Positions 46,025-54,845 are shown, numbered from the stretch's first letter. The stretch is DNA of 64,000 nucleotides from CAJBVG01 sp044337515 (GCA_044337515.1 JBIINK010000007.1:1-64000), one strand, 5' to 3'. The notes: generated from the letters alone by a model not told the origin. A program made the numbers and translations.

Positions 46025-47386
46025 ATGAGTAAACCTAGCATTCCTAAAGGTACACGCGATTTTTCACCAGAGGTGGTTACCAAACGTACTTTTATTTTTG
46101 ATACCATTCGTTCGGTATTTAAGAAATATGGTTATCAGCCGATTGAAACGCCTACCATGGAGAACTTATCTACATTGACTGGTAAGTATGGCGACGAGGG
46201 TGACCAATTGATTTTTAAAGTGCTCAACTCAGGTGATTATTTATCAAATGTTTCTGATGATAAATTAGCTACTAAAAATTCAAAAAGCATTACTTCAGAT
46301 ATTTCCGAAAAAGCATTACGATACGATTTAACAGTTCCCTTTGCTCGTTATGTAGTGATGCACCAAAATGAAATTTCATTTCCTTTTAAGCGATATCAAA
46401 TTCAACCAGTGTGGAGAGCTGATCGTCCGCAAAAAGGAAGATACAGAGAGTTCTACCAATGCGATGCCGATGTAGTAGGATCGGAGTCATTATTAAACGA
46501 AGCTGAATTTGTATTAATCTATGATGAAGCATTAAGTCTATTAGGCTTAAAAGATTTTGAAATTAGAATTAACAATAGAAAAATATTAGCAGGTATTGCA
46601 GAAATTGTTGGCAAGCCTGAATTGTTAATCGACATGACGGTTGCCATTGATAAGCTTGATAAAATTGGCTTCGATGGGGTAACTAAAGAATTATTAGAAA
46701 AAGGATTTACTGAAAATGATATCAATACATTATCACCCATTATAAATTTAGCGGGAAGTAATGAAAATAAATTAAAAACCCTTTCTACTATTTTATCTTC
46801 ATCAAGCATCGGACTAAAAGGAATTGAAGAGTTACATGAAGTATTTAATTATTTCAATACCTTCCATTTAAAAAATGGAAAATTAATACTCGATATTACT
46901 TTAGCTCGTGGTTTGAATTATTACACTGGTGCTATCTTCGAAGTAAAAACAAATGAAGTAGACATGGGTAGTATCGGTGGTGGTGGACGATACGATGACC
47001 TTACAGGGATGTTTGGTTTGAAGAATCTTACTGGTGTAGGAGTTTCCTTTGGTGCCGATCGCATTTATGATGTGATGGAAGAATTAAAATTATTTCCAGA
47101 AAATACATTAGCGACATCCAAAGTATTAATTACGCATTTTGATGAAAAAGCATTTCAATATGCATTACCTATCATACAAAAATTAAGAGATGCCAATATC
47201 TCTTCGGAGCTTTATCCGAACATTGCGAAAATGCAAAAGCAAATGAAATATGCTAACGACAAAGGCGTACCATATGTTATTGTAATTGGTGATGAGGAAA
47301 TGAGTACTGGTTTGCTAGCATTTAAAAATATGCATACCGGAGAACAACAAAAATTATCTATTGATCAAATTATACATCAGCTATAA
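46025..47386 (+). CDS. hisS: histidyl-tRNA synthetase
   Basis: HisRS charges tRNA-His. The 453-aa class II synthetase has motif 1 around FDTIRSVFKKYGYQPIETP, motif 2 in FKRYQIQPVWRADRPQKGRYREF, the HisRS-specific ARGLNYYTG loop, motif 3 with GVGVSFGADRIYDV, and a C-terminal anticodon-binding domain. An insert near 75-90 (DDKLATKNSKSITSD) matches the longer form seen in Bacteroidota. The hutH ATG directly abuts its TAA stop, so synthesis and breakdown of charged-histidine substrate share a transcript. Confidence 0.96.
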   Translation: MSKPSIPKGTRDFSPEVVTKRTFIFDTIRSVFKKYGYQPIETPTMENLSTLTGKYGDEGDQLIFKVLNSGDYLSNVSDDKLATKNSKSITSDISEKALRYDLTVPFARYVVMHQNEISFPFKRYQIQPVWRADRPQKGRYREFYQCDADVVGSESLLNEAEFVLIYDEALSLLGLKDFEIRINNRKILAGIAEIVGKPELLIDMTVAIDKLDKIGFDGVTKELLEKGFTENDINTLSPIINLAGSNENKLKTLSTILSSSSIGLKGIEELHEVFNYFNTFHLKNGKLILDITLARGLNYYTGAIFEVKTNEVDMGSIGGGGRYDDLTGMFGLKNLTGVGVSFGADRIYDVMEELKLFPENTLATSKVLITHFDEKAFQYALPIIQKLRDANISSELYPNIAKMQKQMKYANDKGVPYVIVIGDEEMSTGLLAFKNMHTGEQQKLSIDQIIHQL

Positions 47387-48865
47387 ATGACTCAACATAC
47401 TATAAGCACAGCACATTTATCTATTGAAAGAATTCAAGAAATAATTTCAAATCAATTAACACTTTCGCTTTCTGATGAAGCGACAGATAAAATAATTCGT
47501 TGCCGTGAATACATCGACAATAGAATGGCAGCAAGTTCAGATCCTGTGTATGGAATAAATACAGGCTTCGGTTCTTTATGTGATGTAAAGATTAACAATG
47601 CCGATTTAGAACAGCTACAAAAAAACTTAGTGATGTCGCATGCTTGCGGAACTGGTGAAGAAGTTCCACATAGCATTGTTAAAATAATGTTGTTACTAAA
47701 AGTGCAATCATTATCATACGGACATTCGGGAGTACAATTGCAAACTGTACAACGTTTAATTGATTTTTATAATAACGATATCTATCCTGTTATTTATACC
47801 AAAGGTTCTCTAGGTGCTTCAGGTGATTTATCTCCATTGGCACATTTATGTTTGCCACTAATTGGAATGGGTGAAGTAGATTATAAAGGTAACCGAATTT
47901 CAGGAGCAGAGCTATTAAAGAAATTAAGTTGGGAAGAAATTCATTTACAATCGAAAGAAGGATTGGCATTATTGAATGGTACTCAATTCATGAGTGCGTA
48001 TGCAGTGTATTGCTTAATACAATCGAAACGTATTTCAGTACAATCAGATTTTATTGCAGCTATTTCTCTTGATGCATTCGATGGACGTCTCGATGCGTTC
48101 AATGAGTTAATACATATTGTTCGTCCGCATACAGGGCAGCTAACAACAGCGAAACATATGTTGGAGCATTTAGAAGGAAGTGAAATCGCAACGCAGAAAA
48201 AAGTACAAGTACAAGATCCATATTCATTCCGTTGTATTCCTCAAGTACATGGTGCAAGTAAAGATACGATCAGTCATGTGCGCCATGTAGTAACTACCGA
48301 AATCAATTCGGTAACCGATAATCCTAATGTATTTCCAGATGAGGATTTAATAATCTCGGGAGGAAATTTTCACGGACAACCTTTAGCATTAGTGATGGAT
48401 TTCTTAGCCATCGCATTAGCAGAGCTTGCTAATATTTCTGAACGTAGAACATACCAATTAATTTCTGGTCAACGTGGATTACCTGCTTTCTTAGTGGAGA
48501 ATCCAGGATTGAATTCAGGATTTATGATACCACAATACACCGCTGCATCTATTGTGAGTGAGAACAAGCAATTGTGTACACCTGCATCGGTAGATTCAAT
48601 AGTTTCATCGAACGGACAAGAAGACCATGTAAGTATGGGCGCCAATGCTGCTACAAAATTATTGCGAGTGGTGGAAAATGTTGATCGTGTTTTTGCAATT
48701 GAATTAATGAATGCCGTACAAGCATTAGAATTCAGAAGGCCATTAAAATCATCGCCACCAATTGAAAAGTATATTTCAGATTACCGAATAGTAGTAAGTC
48801 GTAACACAGAAGACAGATACCTATCAGCAGACATTCAGGCTTCTTTAGAGTTTATTAGAGCTTAA
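47387..48865 (+). CDS. hutH: histidine ammonia-lyase
   Basis: HutH deaminates histidine to urocanate, the first step of histidine use. The 492-aa protein has the Ala-Ser-Gly triad that forms the MIO cofactor at 144-146 in GSLGASGDLSPLAHL, and family segments VYGINTGFGSL and GNFHGQPLALVMDF. Length is close to the usual 500 aa. It starts at the base after the hisS stop. hutU lies 3.6 kb downstream on the same strand, past a three-gene module on the other strand; hutI and hutG are not in the window. Confidence 0.96.
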   Translation: MTQHTISTAHLSIERIQEIISNQLTLSLSDEATDKIIRCREYIDNRMAASSDPVYGINTGFGSLCDVKINNADLEQLQKNLVMSHACGTGEEVPHSIVKIMLLLKVQSLSYGHSGVQLQTVQRLIDFYNNDIYPVIYTKGSLGASGDLSPLAHLCLPLIGMGEVDYKGNRISGAELLKKLSWEEIHLQSKEGLALLNGTQFMSAYAVYCLIQSKRISVQSDFIAAISLDAFDGRLDAFNELIHIVRPHTGQLTTAKHMLEHLEGSEIATQKKVQVQDPYSFRCIPQVHGASKDTISHVRHVVTTEINSVTDNPNVFPDEDLIISGGNFHGQPLALVMDFLAIALAELANISERRTYQLISGQRGLPAFLVENPGLNSGFMIPQYTAASIVSENKQLCTPASVDSIVSSNGQEDHVSMGANAATKLLRVVENVDRVFAIELMNAVQALEFRRPLKSSPPIEKYISDYRIVVSRNTEDRYLSADIQASLEFIRA

Positions 48866-48870
48866 AGATA

Positions 48871-49033
48871 GTAATGGGTAATGGGTAGTGGGTAATGAGT
48901 ATCGAGTATCGAGTTCGTCGAAGCGTCCTCGCTTCGACAATAATAAAAAAACGTCGGAGTGAGGACACTCCGACGAACAATCTTTCTTCAATTTTCTAAT
49001 TTCCCGATACCCGATACCCACTACTCAATACTC
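48871..49033. terminator. nested repeat structure between hutH and a lipoprotein gene
   Basis: Outer arms of GGGTAATG, GTAGTGGG and GTATCGAG words (48871-48913) face complementary words at 49003-49033, which supply the last codons and stop of the minus-strand lipoprotein gene. Inside lie two stable hairpins: GTCGAAGCG-TCCT-CGCTTCGAC (48917-48938) and CGTCGGAGTG-AGGA-CACTCCGACG (48952-48975). Confidence 0.8.
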
Positions 49034-49596
49034 AAAGGAAAGGTTACCTCCACATCCGTTTCTCCTCTTGTAGAATCTCCATTTTTAATTCCAGGTTGAT
49101 GTTTTAAAGTTACTTTCAACGTAGTATTTACAGGCGCTGAAGTAGTCCAAGAGGTCAATAATCCCAATGGTAATGCTGGGTTATTAGTATCGAAATCATT
49201 AATGGTTATTTGAAATGCAGTACTTGGCGATTCGTAAATCACTAAATGATCTTTAGATTCTGCAAGTACTTCATTCGAAATGGTATCAATTGGATTTTTA
49301 CTTTCATCTAACAGAAGCAAAGTAACGGAATAGATTTTCCCTGTATCTAATTTAATGGTATCAATTACAGGAGCATTTCCCCCCAAACCATCTACATCTC
49401 TATAACTAAAAATATGTTCAACAAATGGACTATCAGTATCTACAATTCTAAATTGTACGGTTGTGATTAATTCACCTTCATTAATATCCGAAGGTTTTGT
49501 TACATCATTATTGTCTTTCTTACAACTAGTAAGTATGGTGCTAATCACCACAATTAACATAATATATACTAACGATTTTCTATTTTCTATTTTCAT
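49021..49596 (-). CDS. lipoprotein linked to a TonB-dependent receptor
   Basis: A 191-aa protein with lipobox LTSC (Cys25) followed by KKDNND, then a beta-rich domain (TVQFRIVDTDSPFVEHIFSY, GKIYSVTLLLLDESKNPID, TLKVTLKHQPG). I know similar lipoproteins encoded next to TonB-dependent receptors in Bacteroidota, but no named function. It lies 100 nt after the receptor gene on the same strand. It may be the surface partner that captures the receptor's substrate. Its last codons fall in an intergenic repeat arm. Confidence 0.75.
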   Translation of the reverse strand: MKIENRKSLVYIMLIVVISTILTSCKKDNNDVTKPSDINEGELITTVQFRIVDTDSPFVEHIFSYRDVDGLGGNAPVIDTIKLDTGKIYSVTLLLLDESKNPIDTISNEVLAESKDHLVIYESPSTAFQITINDFDTNNPALPLGLLTSWTTSAPVNTTLKVTLKHQPGIKNGDSTRGETDVEVTFPLSIE

Positions 49597-49670
49597 AATT
49601 CAAAAATTTACAATTTACAATTTATTTTTTTGTTCATCCGAGTGTCTTTATTCTAAAGCTTTTTTCTCAT

Positions 49671-49692
49671 GTCTAATATCTCAATTCTTATG
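49671..49692. repeat. copy of the TAATATCTCAATTCTTA motif
   Basis: CTAATATCTCAATTCTTA lies between the lipoprotein and receptor genes, flanked by GTCT words. It is one of five copies in the window (23399, 44876 inverted, 45961, 45988, 49671). Confidence 0.75.
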
Positions 49693-49696
49693 TCTA

Positions 49697-52009
49697 TCAA
49701 AAGTGGTACTTAAACCTCAACACTACCGACCTTCCTGGCTCATCGGTAAAATATCGAAATGCATTCATGTACTCACGGTAGGTTGTGTTTAAAATATTAT
49801 TGATGCTCATTCCAAATTCATAATGTTGCTTACCAATATGAATGCTAGTACCTGCATCAGCATTGAGCAGGAAGTATGCATTTGGCGCTTCTTTATAATC
49901 TGAATTAGCTTCTACACGCGTTTGTTTTGCCACATACAATACATGCAAATCTACACTGCTTTCTTTAAAGTGTTTTGTTTCTTTAAATTCATACTTCAAC
50001 CCGTTTTCAAAACGGTCGGATGGAATGTATGGCAAATAACTTTTATCATTCGTATTGTACGCACGAACAACATTTATTTTGTGTGTAGATTTTAAATGTT
50101 CGGTAATTTCAAAATGTAACCAAGCATCCATTCCGGTAAAATAGGCATCTCTTTGTTCATATTGAAAACTCGGGAAAGCCCCTCGGATGCTTAATGTAGC
50201 AGGGAATGTAGGTTTCAAGAATATATAACCATCCATTTGCTTGTAGTAAAAATCCAAGTGACCTGAAATGCGTTTAAAGTTTTGTAATTCAATCCCAGTT
50301 ATAATGGCTTTTGCTTTTTCAGGTTTCATGTTTTCGTTCGAGTAAATGAATTTTCCTTCACCATGATGCAATCCACTACCATATAATTCATTTACACTTG
50401 GAGCTCTGAATGCAGTACCAACATTTAGATGATATGATAACTTTTTATTAATGTTCCAATCAAAGCCCGTATTAAAACTTAAATTTGTGAACGTACGCTC
50501 CGGAGAATACAATACAGAACTCGATTTCCACTGATAAATTTTTAGGTATTCATAATCATATCGAATACCAAAATCGAACATAATTTTTTCTAATTTATAC
50601 TGATGAATAGAATACAGTGCATAGTTATTATTAATAAAATTTGGAATAAATGCACGGCCTTCATAAGTATTCACCTGCTGAATGGAATTGAAACCAATAC
50701 TGCTAGTTAGTTTATCAGTAAAGGAGTGCTGATAACTTGCGTCAGTAGTATAGGTAGTGATTTCATAATGCAACTCAGGTTTGTTTAAAGCAGCTAATGA
50801 ATCATTCAATGGTAAATCTTTATCGAATTCATCTCTTAAATTATACTGACGAGCAAGCACTAAACTTACTTTAGATTTTTCATTGAATACATAATCCGAT
50901 TTTGATTTAAACAACTCATGTTCTACATGCTGTTTCGGACGATCAATTTTATATTCAAATCCAGAAGTATAAAATGGAGTTGAAGCATTGAATGCTTTTT
51001 CTAAATCAGTTAGATTACCAATATGTGCTCCTTTAAATACACCAATGTCAGTATTGAATTGAGAGTAAAACAATTCGGTTTTAAATTTCTTTGAAGCATA
51101 TTGAGTAGCCCAAGAAAAGTTCTTCTCTTCGAAACCACTATTCGCCAAGTAATAATCTGGAGTCTTAATGTTTCCTGCCTTTTTGAAGGTTCCTTGTACT
51201 CTCCAGCTAATTGGAATCTTTTTTAATTTACCTTCTAAAATTCCAGAACCCACACCTTGTTTGCCATTACTTATTCCCACTAAATTTAATTCTCCGTGAA
51301 TTCCAGAACTGTCTGTTAATGGATTCGGTTCTACTAGAATTACTCCACCGATAGCATCCGATCCATATTTAATACTTCCAGCACCCTTAATCACTGTTAA
51401 CTTATTAGCAATAAAAGCATCAATTTCTGGAGCGTGTTCTGCCCCCCATTGCTGACCTTCTTGACGAATACCATTATTGATAATCAAGATACGATTGCTG
51501 TGCATGCCTTGAATAATAGGCTTACTAATCGTTGGTCCAGTTTGAAGAGTTGTTACACCTGGAATTTCTTTTAATGCATCAGCTAAGGAGAGTCCACGAG
51601 TTTTTTCGAGGTCAATACCTTTTAACTCAATCTTACTCATCGTACTTTGAACGCTTGTTCGTTCTGATAGAATAGTAACGTTGGCAATATTTTTCACACT
51701 AGGTGAAAGCTCAAAAGTGAAGGTCTTATTAGATTGTAATTCTATTTTCTGACTAATCGTATGATAGGATAAAAATGAAATGATTACCTCATAAGAATCA
51801 CTACATAATGATTCGAAAGTTGCAATACCATTTACATCGGTTTCGTTAACCTTATTGTTATTTGTAATACGCACAACTGCCCCAGGCAATACGGTTTTAT
51901 GTTGCTCATCTACAACTTTAATTTTTAAAGTATAATGGCAATCCGCTTGCGCAAATAGAAATGATGCACTAAAAATAAATAATAGCAGAAGGAAGAATAT
52001 TCTTCTCAT
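49697..52009 (-). CDS. TonB-dependent outer-membrane receptor
   Basis: A 770-aa receptor with a signal peptide (about 1-20, SFLFAQ). A CarboxypepD-regulatory-like domain follows (about 25-105: PGAVVRITNNNKVNETDVNG), then a plug domain (about 120-225: LADALKEIPGVTTLQTGPTI, GAGSIKYGSDAIGGVI) and a 22-strand barrel ending in the aromatic VVLRFKYHF. It imports a substrate using TonB energy. Substrate is not encoded in any motif I can read, but the adjacent His/Cys-rich small protein suggests a metal or metal complex. It lies 32 nt after that gene. Confidence 0.93.
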   Translation of the reverse strand: MRRIFFLLLLFIFSASFLFAQADCHYTLKIKVVDEQHKTVLPGAVVRITNNNKVNETDVNGIATFESLCSDSYEVIISFLSYHTISQKIELQSNKTFTFELSPSVKNIANVTILSERTSVQSTMSKIELKGIDLEKTRGLSLADALKEIPGVTTLQTGPTISKPIIQGMHSNRILIINNGIRQEGQQWGAEHAPEIDAFIANKLTVIKGAGSIKYGSDAIGGVILVEPNPLTDSSGIHGELNLVGISNGKQGVGSGILEGKLKKIPISWRVQGTFKKAGNIKTPDYYLANSGFEEKNFSWATQYASKKFKTELFYSQFNTDIGVFKGAHIGNLTDLEKAFNASTPFYTSGFEYKIDRPKQHVEHELFKSKSDYVFNEKSKVSLVLARQYNLRDEFDKDLPLNDSLAALNKPELHYEITTYTTDASYQHSFTDKLTSSIGFNSIQQVNTYEGRAFIPNFINNNYALYSIHQYKLEKIMFDFGIRYDYEYLKIYQWKSSSVLYSPERTFTNLSFNTGFDWNINKKLSYHLNVGTAFRAPSVNELYGSGLHHGEGKFIYSNENMKPEKAKAIITGIELQNFKRISGHLDFYYKQMDGYIFLKPTFPATLSIRGAFPSFQYEQRDAYFTGMDAWLHFEITEHLKSTHKINVVRAYNTNDKSYLPYIPSDRFENGLKYEFKETKHFKESSVDLHVLYVAKQTRVEANSDYKEAPNAYFLLNADAGTSIHIGKQHYEFGMSINNILNTTYREYMNAFRYFTDEPGRSVVLRFKYHF

Positions 52010-52041
52010 CAGAAAATAAATTAAAAATGAAACTTATTGAA

Positions 52042-52410
52042 TTAACTAAGAGTATTCAATCGTGCAGGAGGACCTCTGCCTTTTAATTCGATGAGTATTA
52101 AAGATTGTGGTATGTAGTTTTTAGAGATGAAAACTACATTTGAAGCCGATAAGATGGTTTTAGTAAAAACTGAAACTTCTTTAGAGCTTGATATTTTAGA
52201 TTGGAAGCATAAAAAACACTCTTTCTCGTGAGAATGGAAGTGTTTTGGGTATGAATCTTTCTCTTTTTTAAACTTTGAAGGGATATTCGAACTTACGTCG
52301 CAATCGTTTTTATGGTCGTGGTGATGAAGCAAACTTAAAGGTAAGCTCGACATACTGATGCAAATAAGCAGCAATACGCTAAAACCATAGTTAAACTTCG
52401 ATTGTTTCAC
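52042..52410 (-). CDS. small secreted His/Cys-rich protein
   Basis: A protein of about 122 aa with a hydrophobic N-terminal segment (YGFSVLLLICISMSSLPLSLL), then a metal-ligand-rich part: HHHDHKNDCD, HFHSHEKECFLC. That spacing of His and Cys suggests zinc, copper, nickel or cobalt binding in the periplasm. I know such short proteins beside metal-linked TonB receptors. GTG at 52410 is the preferred start; TTG at 52416 overlaps the -7 box and ATG at 52353 would remove the signal. It heads the receptor operon. Confidence 0.7.
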   Translation of the reverse strand: MKQSKFNYGFSVLLLICISMSSLPLSLLHHHDHKNDCDVSSNIPSKFKKEKDSYPKHFHSHEKECFLCFQSKISSSKEVSVFTKTILSASNVVFISKNYIPQSLILIELKGRGPPARLNTLS

Positions 52411-52413
52411 ATT

Positions 52414-52421
52414 CAAAGTTA
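52414..52421 (-). promoter_or_regulatory. -7 promoter box of the His-rich protein operon
   Basis: The minus strand reads TAACTTTG, matching TAnnTTTG. It lies just before GTG 52410, within the 79-nt gap shared with the hutU promoter facing the other way. Confidence 0.5.
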
Positions 52422-52454
52422 ATAAGAAATTACGAAGAATTGAGAATTGCTTAG

Positions 52455-52462
52455 TACTTTTG
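52455..52462 (+). promoter_or_regulatory. -7 promoter box of hutU
   Basis: TACTTTTG matches TAnnTTTG, 27 nt before the hutU ATG at 52490. It overlaps a possible TTG start at 52460, which argues against that start. Confidence 0.6.
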
Positions 52463-52489
52463 TCCCACTCAAATCGAATAAACTATACT

Positions 52490-54166
52490 ATGAGCGCAAA
52501 ATTTGGCACAATCGACTTATCGAAAACAAAAACACCTACAGGAACTACATTAACATGTAAAGGTTGGGTTCAGGAAGCAGCATTACGCATGTTATTAAAT
52601 AACCTGGATCCTGATGTAGCTGAACGTCCTGAAGAATTAATCGTTTACGGTGGAAGAGGTAAAGCGGCAAGAAATCCAGAAGCTTTTGAATTAATTGTAA
52701 AAGCTCTTAAAGATTTAGAAGAAGACGAAACCTTATTAATACAATCAGGAAAACCGGTTGGTATACTTCCAACACATAAAGATGCTCCAAGAGTAATAAT
52801 TTCGAACTCACAACTAGTACCGAAATGGGCTACTTTCGATTATTTCAATGAACTTGAAGATAAAGGCTTAATCATGTATGGGCAGATGACTGCTGGTTCA
52901 TGGATATACATTGGGTCGCAAGGAATTGTACAAGGTACTTTTGAAACATTTGCTGCAGTTGCACGCAAACATTTTGGTGGCACTCTTAAAAATACCATAT
53001 CTGTAACAGCTGGTTTAGGTGGAATGGGTGGCGCACAACCTTTAGCCATTACCATGAACGATGGTGTTTGTTTAGCTGCAGAAGTAGAAGCGTGGAGAAT
53101 TCAAAAACGTATCGACACACGTTATATTGATGTGATGATTCATGATATTGATGAAGCTATAGACCGTGCTTTATTAGCAAAAGAGAATGGTGAAAATTTA
53201 TCAATTGGTGTAGTATGTAATGCAGTTGATTTATTAGAGCGAATGATTGAACGTAACATCACTCCAGAAGTATTAACTGATCAAACTTCAGCACACGATC
53301 CATTAGTCGGTTACTTCCCTCAAGGCTTAAATGTAGAAGAGGCAAAAGTATTGAGAGAATCTAATCCAGACGAATACATGAAACTATCGTATCAAACGAT
53401 GGCCCATCACGTTCGCTTAATGTTAGAAATGCAAAAACGAGGTGCTGTAACATTTGATTATGGTAACAACTTACGTGGAAGAGCAAAAGAAGTTGGAGTA
53501 GAAAATGCATTCGATTTCCCAGGTTTTGTACCTGCCTATATTCGCCCGTTATTCTGCGAAGGTAAAGGTCCGTTCCGTTGGGCAGCTTTATCTGGCGATC
53601 CTCAAGATATATACGAAACAGATAAATTGATTTTAGAATTATTTCCAGAAAATAAAGAGCTAGCTCGTTGGATAAAAATGGCACAAGAGCGTATTGCATT
53701 CCAAGGATTGCCTGCACGTATTTGCTGGTTAGGTCAGGGTGAAAGAGAAAAGGCAGGATTAGCATTTAACAAACTAGTTGCAGAAGGTAAAGTAAAAGCA
53801 CCAATTGTAATTGGTAGAGATCACTTAGATACAGGTTCTGTAGCATCACCTAATAGAGAAACAGAAGCAATGTTAGATGGCTCCGATGCAATCGCAGATT
53901 GGCCAGTTTTAAATGCATTGATTAACACTGCTGGTGGAGCAAGTTGGGTATCATTACATCACGGTGGTGGTGTAGGTATTGGCTATTCTATTCACGCAGG
54001 TATGGTTATCGTTGCTGATGGAACCAAGGATGCTGAAGTACGTATTAAACGAGTATTACACAACGACCCAGCTATGGGAGTAATTAGACATATGGATGCA
54101 GGTTATGATATCGCGCAGGATACTGCGAGAGTGCATCGTTTGGATATTAAAGAAAGATTAAAATAA
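52490..54166 (+). CDS. hutU: urocanate hydratase
   Basis: HutU turns urocanate into imidazolone propionate using tightly bound NAD as an electrophile. Starting at ATG 52490 the protein has 558 aa, the normal length. It shows YGGRGKAARN near the N-terminus, the NAD-loop VTAGLGGMGGAQPLA, the active-site Cys412 in PARICWLGQGE and a GGGVGIGYS segment near the end. Its own promoter faces the metal-module promoter across a short gap. A strong hairpin terminator follows 45 nt after the stop. Confidence 0.97.
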   Translation: MSAKFGTIDLSKTKTPTGTTLTCKGWVQEAALRMLLNNLDPDVAERPEELIVYGGRGKAARNPEAFELIVKALKDLEEDETLLIQSGKPVGILPTHKDAPRVIISNSQLVPKWATFDYFNELEDKGLIMYGQMTAGSWIYIGSQGIVQGTFETFAAVARKHFGGTLKNTISVTAGLGGMGGAQPLAITMNDGVCLAAEVEAWRIQKRIDTRYIDVMIHDIDEAIDRALLAKENGENLSIGVVCNAVDLLERMIERNITPEVLTDQTSAHDPLVGYFPQGLNVEEAKVLRESNPDEYMKLSYQTMAHHVRLMLEMQKRGAVTFDYGNNLRGRAKEVGVENAFDFPGFVPAYIRPLFCEGKGPFRWAALSGDPQDIYETDKLILELFPENKELARWIKMAQERIAFQGLPARICWLGQGEREKAGLAFNKLVAEGKVKAPIVIGRDHLDTGSVASPNRETEAMLDGSDAIADWPVLNALINTAGGASWVSLHHGGGVGIGYSIHAGMVIVADGTKDAEVRIKRVLHNDPAMGVIRHMDAGYDIAQDTARVHRLDIKERLK

Positions 54167-54176
54167 AGGGATTCTA

Positions 54177-54262
54177 GATTGGTGGCACCACTTAAGTCAT
54201 GCCACCAATTACCTGCATAAATGCAGGATGATAAAAAAACCTGCATTTATGCAGTTTTTTTT
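54177..54262 (+). repeat. REP-like element, copy 2, with terminator half
   Basis: ATTGGTGGCA / TGCCACCAAT (54178-54209) surrounds the same CACTTAAGTCA loop as copy 1. It is followed by CTGCATAAATGCAGG (54213-54227) and its inverse CCTGCATTTATGCAG (54240-54254) with a T8 run, which forms the hutU terminator. Bases 54178-54218 equal 11478-11518 exactly. The HUH transposase gene begins 41 nt further on. Confidence 0.9.
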
Positions 54263-54302
54263 AATGCCCCACCTCCTTACCTTGCACTAAAATTAAACGT
54301 GT

Positions 54303-54833
54303 ATGGGATTCAGTGATAACTCTTTCTACCACATATATAATCGTGGTAACAACAAACAAAATATTTTTTTCAATGAAGATAATTACCATTATTTTCTTGA
54401 TAAAATAGAGACACACATTACACCAACTTGTAATCTCTTAGCATATTGTCTAATGCCAAATCATTTTCATTTGTTAGTTTCTACTAATGAGAACTCTGAA
54501 AATTTATCAGAAGCACTTCGTGTGGTATTATCCAGTTACACACGTGGCATAAATAATCAAGAAAACAGATTAGGTTCCTTGTTTCAACAAAATACAAAAC
54601 GGAAAAAAATTAATGTTTATGATAAGGGTCGATACTTAAATGTGGTTTTTAACTATATTCATCAAAACCCAGTAGAGGCAAAGCTCTGTATTTCCCCACA
54701 GGATTGGAGTTTTAGTTCTTTTAATGAATATTTAGATATTAAACCTTTATCTCGCTATATTTGTAATACTCAACTCGCTCTTAAATATATTGAAAATCCG
54801 AATCTATATTTATTGCAGGAGGATTTTCATTAA
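54303..54833 (+). CDS. REP-associated HUH transposase (Y1_Tnp family)
   Basis: A 176-aa single-strand DNA transposase-like enzyme of the Y1/REP-associated (RAYT) type. It has the family N-terminus YHIYNRGNNKQNIFF, the metal-binding HUH motif in MPNHFHLLV (His-Phe-His), a catalytic-tyrosine candidate in LSSYTRGIN, and YLNVVFNYIHQNPVEA. All key residues are present, so it is probably active. RAYTs cut and spread REP palindromes rather than carry a classic insertion sequence. The gene sits directly after a palindromic element that has an identical copy elsewhere. Confidence 0.92.
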   Translation: MGFSDNSFYHIYNRGNNKQNIFFNEDNYHYFLDKIETHITPTCNLLAYCLMPNHFHLLVSTNENSENLSEALRVVLSSYTRGINNQENRLGSLFQQNTKRKKINVYDKGRYLNVVFNYIHQNPVEAKLCISPQDWSFSSFNEYLDIKPLSRYICNTQLALKYIENPNLYLLQEDFH

Positions 54834-54845
54834 ATAAAAATCACT

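Noticed and set aside
52460..52489. Upstream TTG start for hutU
   Set aside because: It overlaps the TACTTTTG promoter box; ATG at 52490 gives the normal 558-aa urocanase.
49021..54166. Complete hut operon
   Set aside because: Only hutH and hutU are present; hutI, hutG and a hut regulator were not found in the window.
54303..54833. Complete insertion sequence around the HUH transposase
   Set aside because: No terminal inverted repeats or target-site duplication typical of an IS were seen; a REP-associated single gene fits better.
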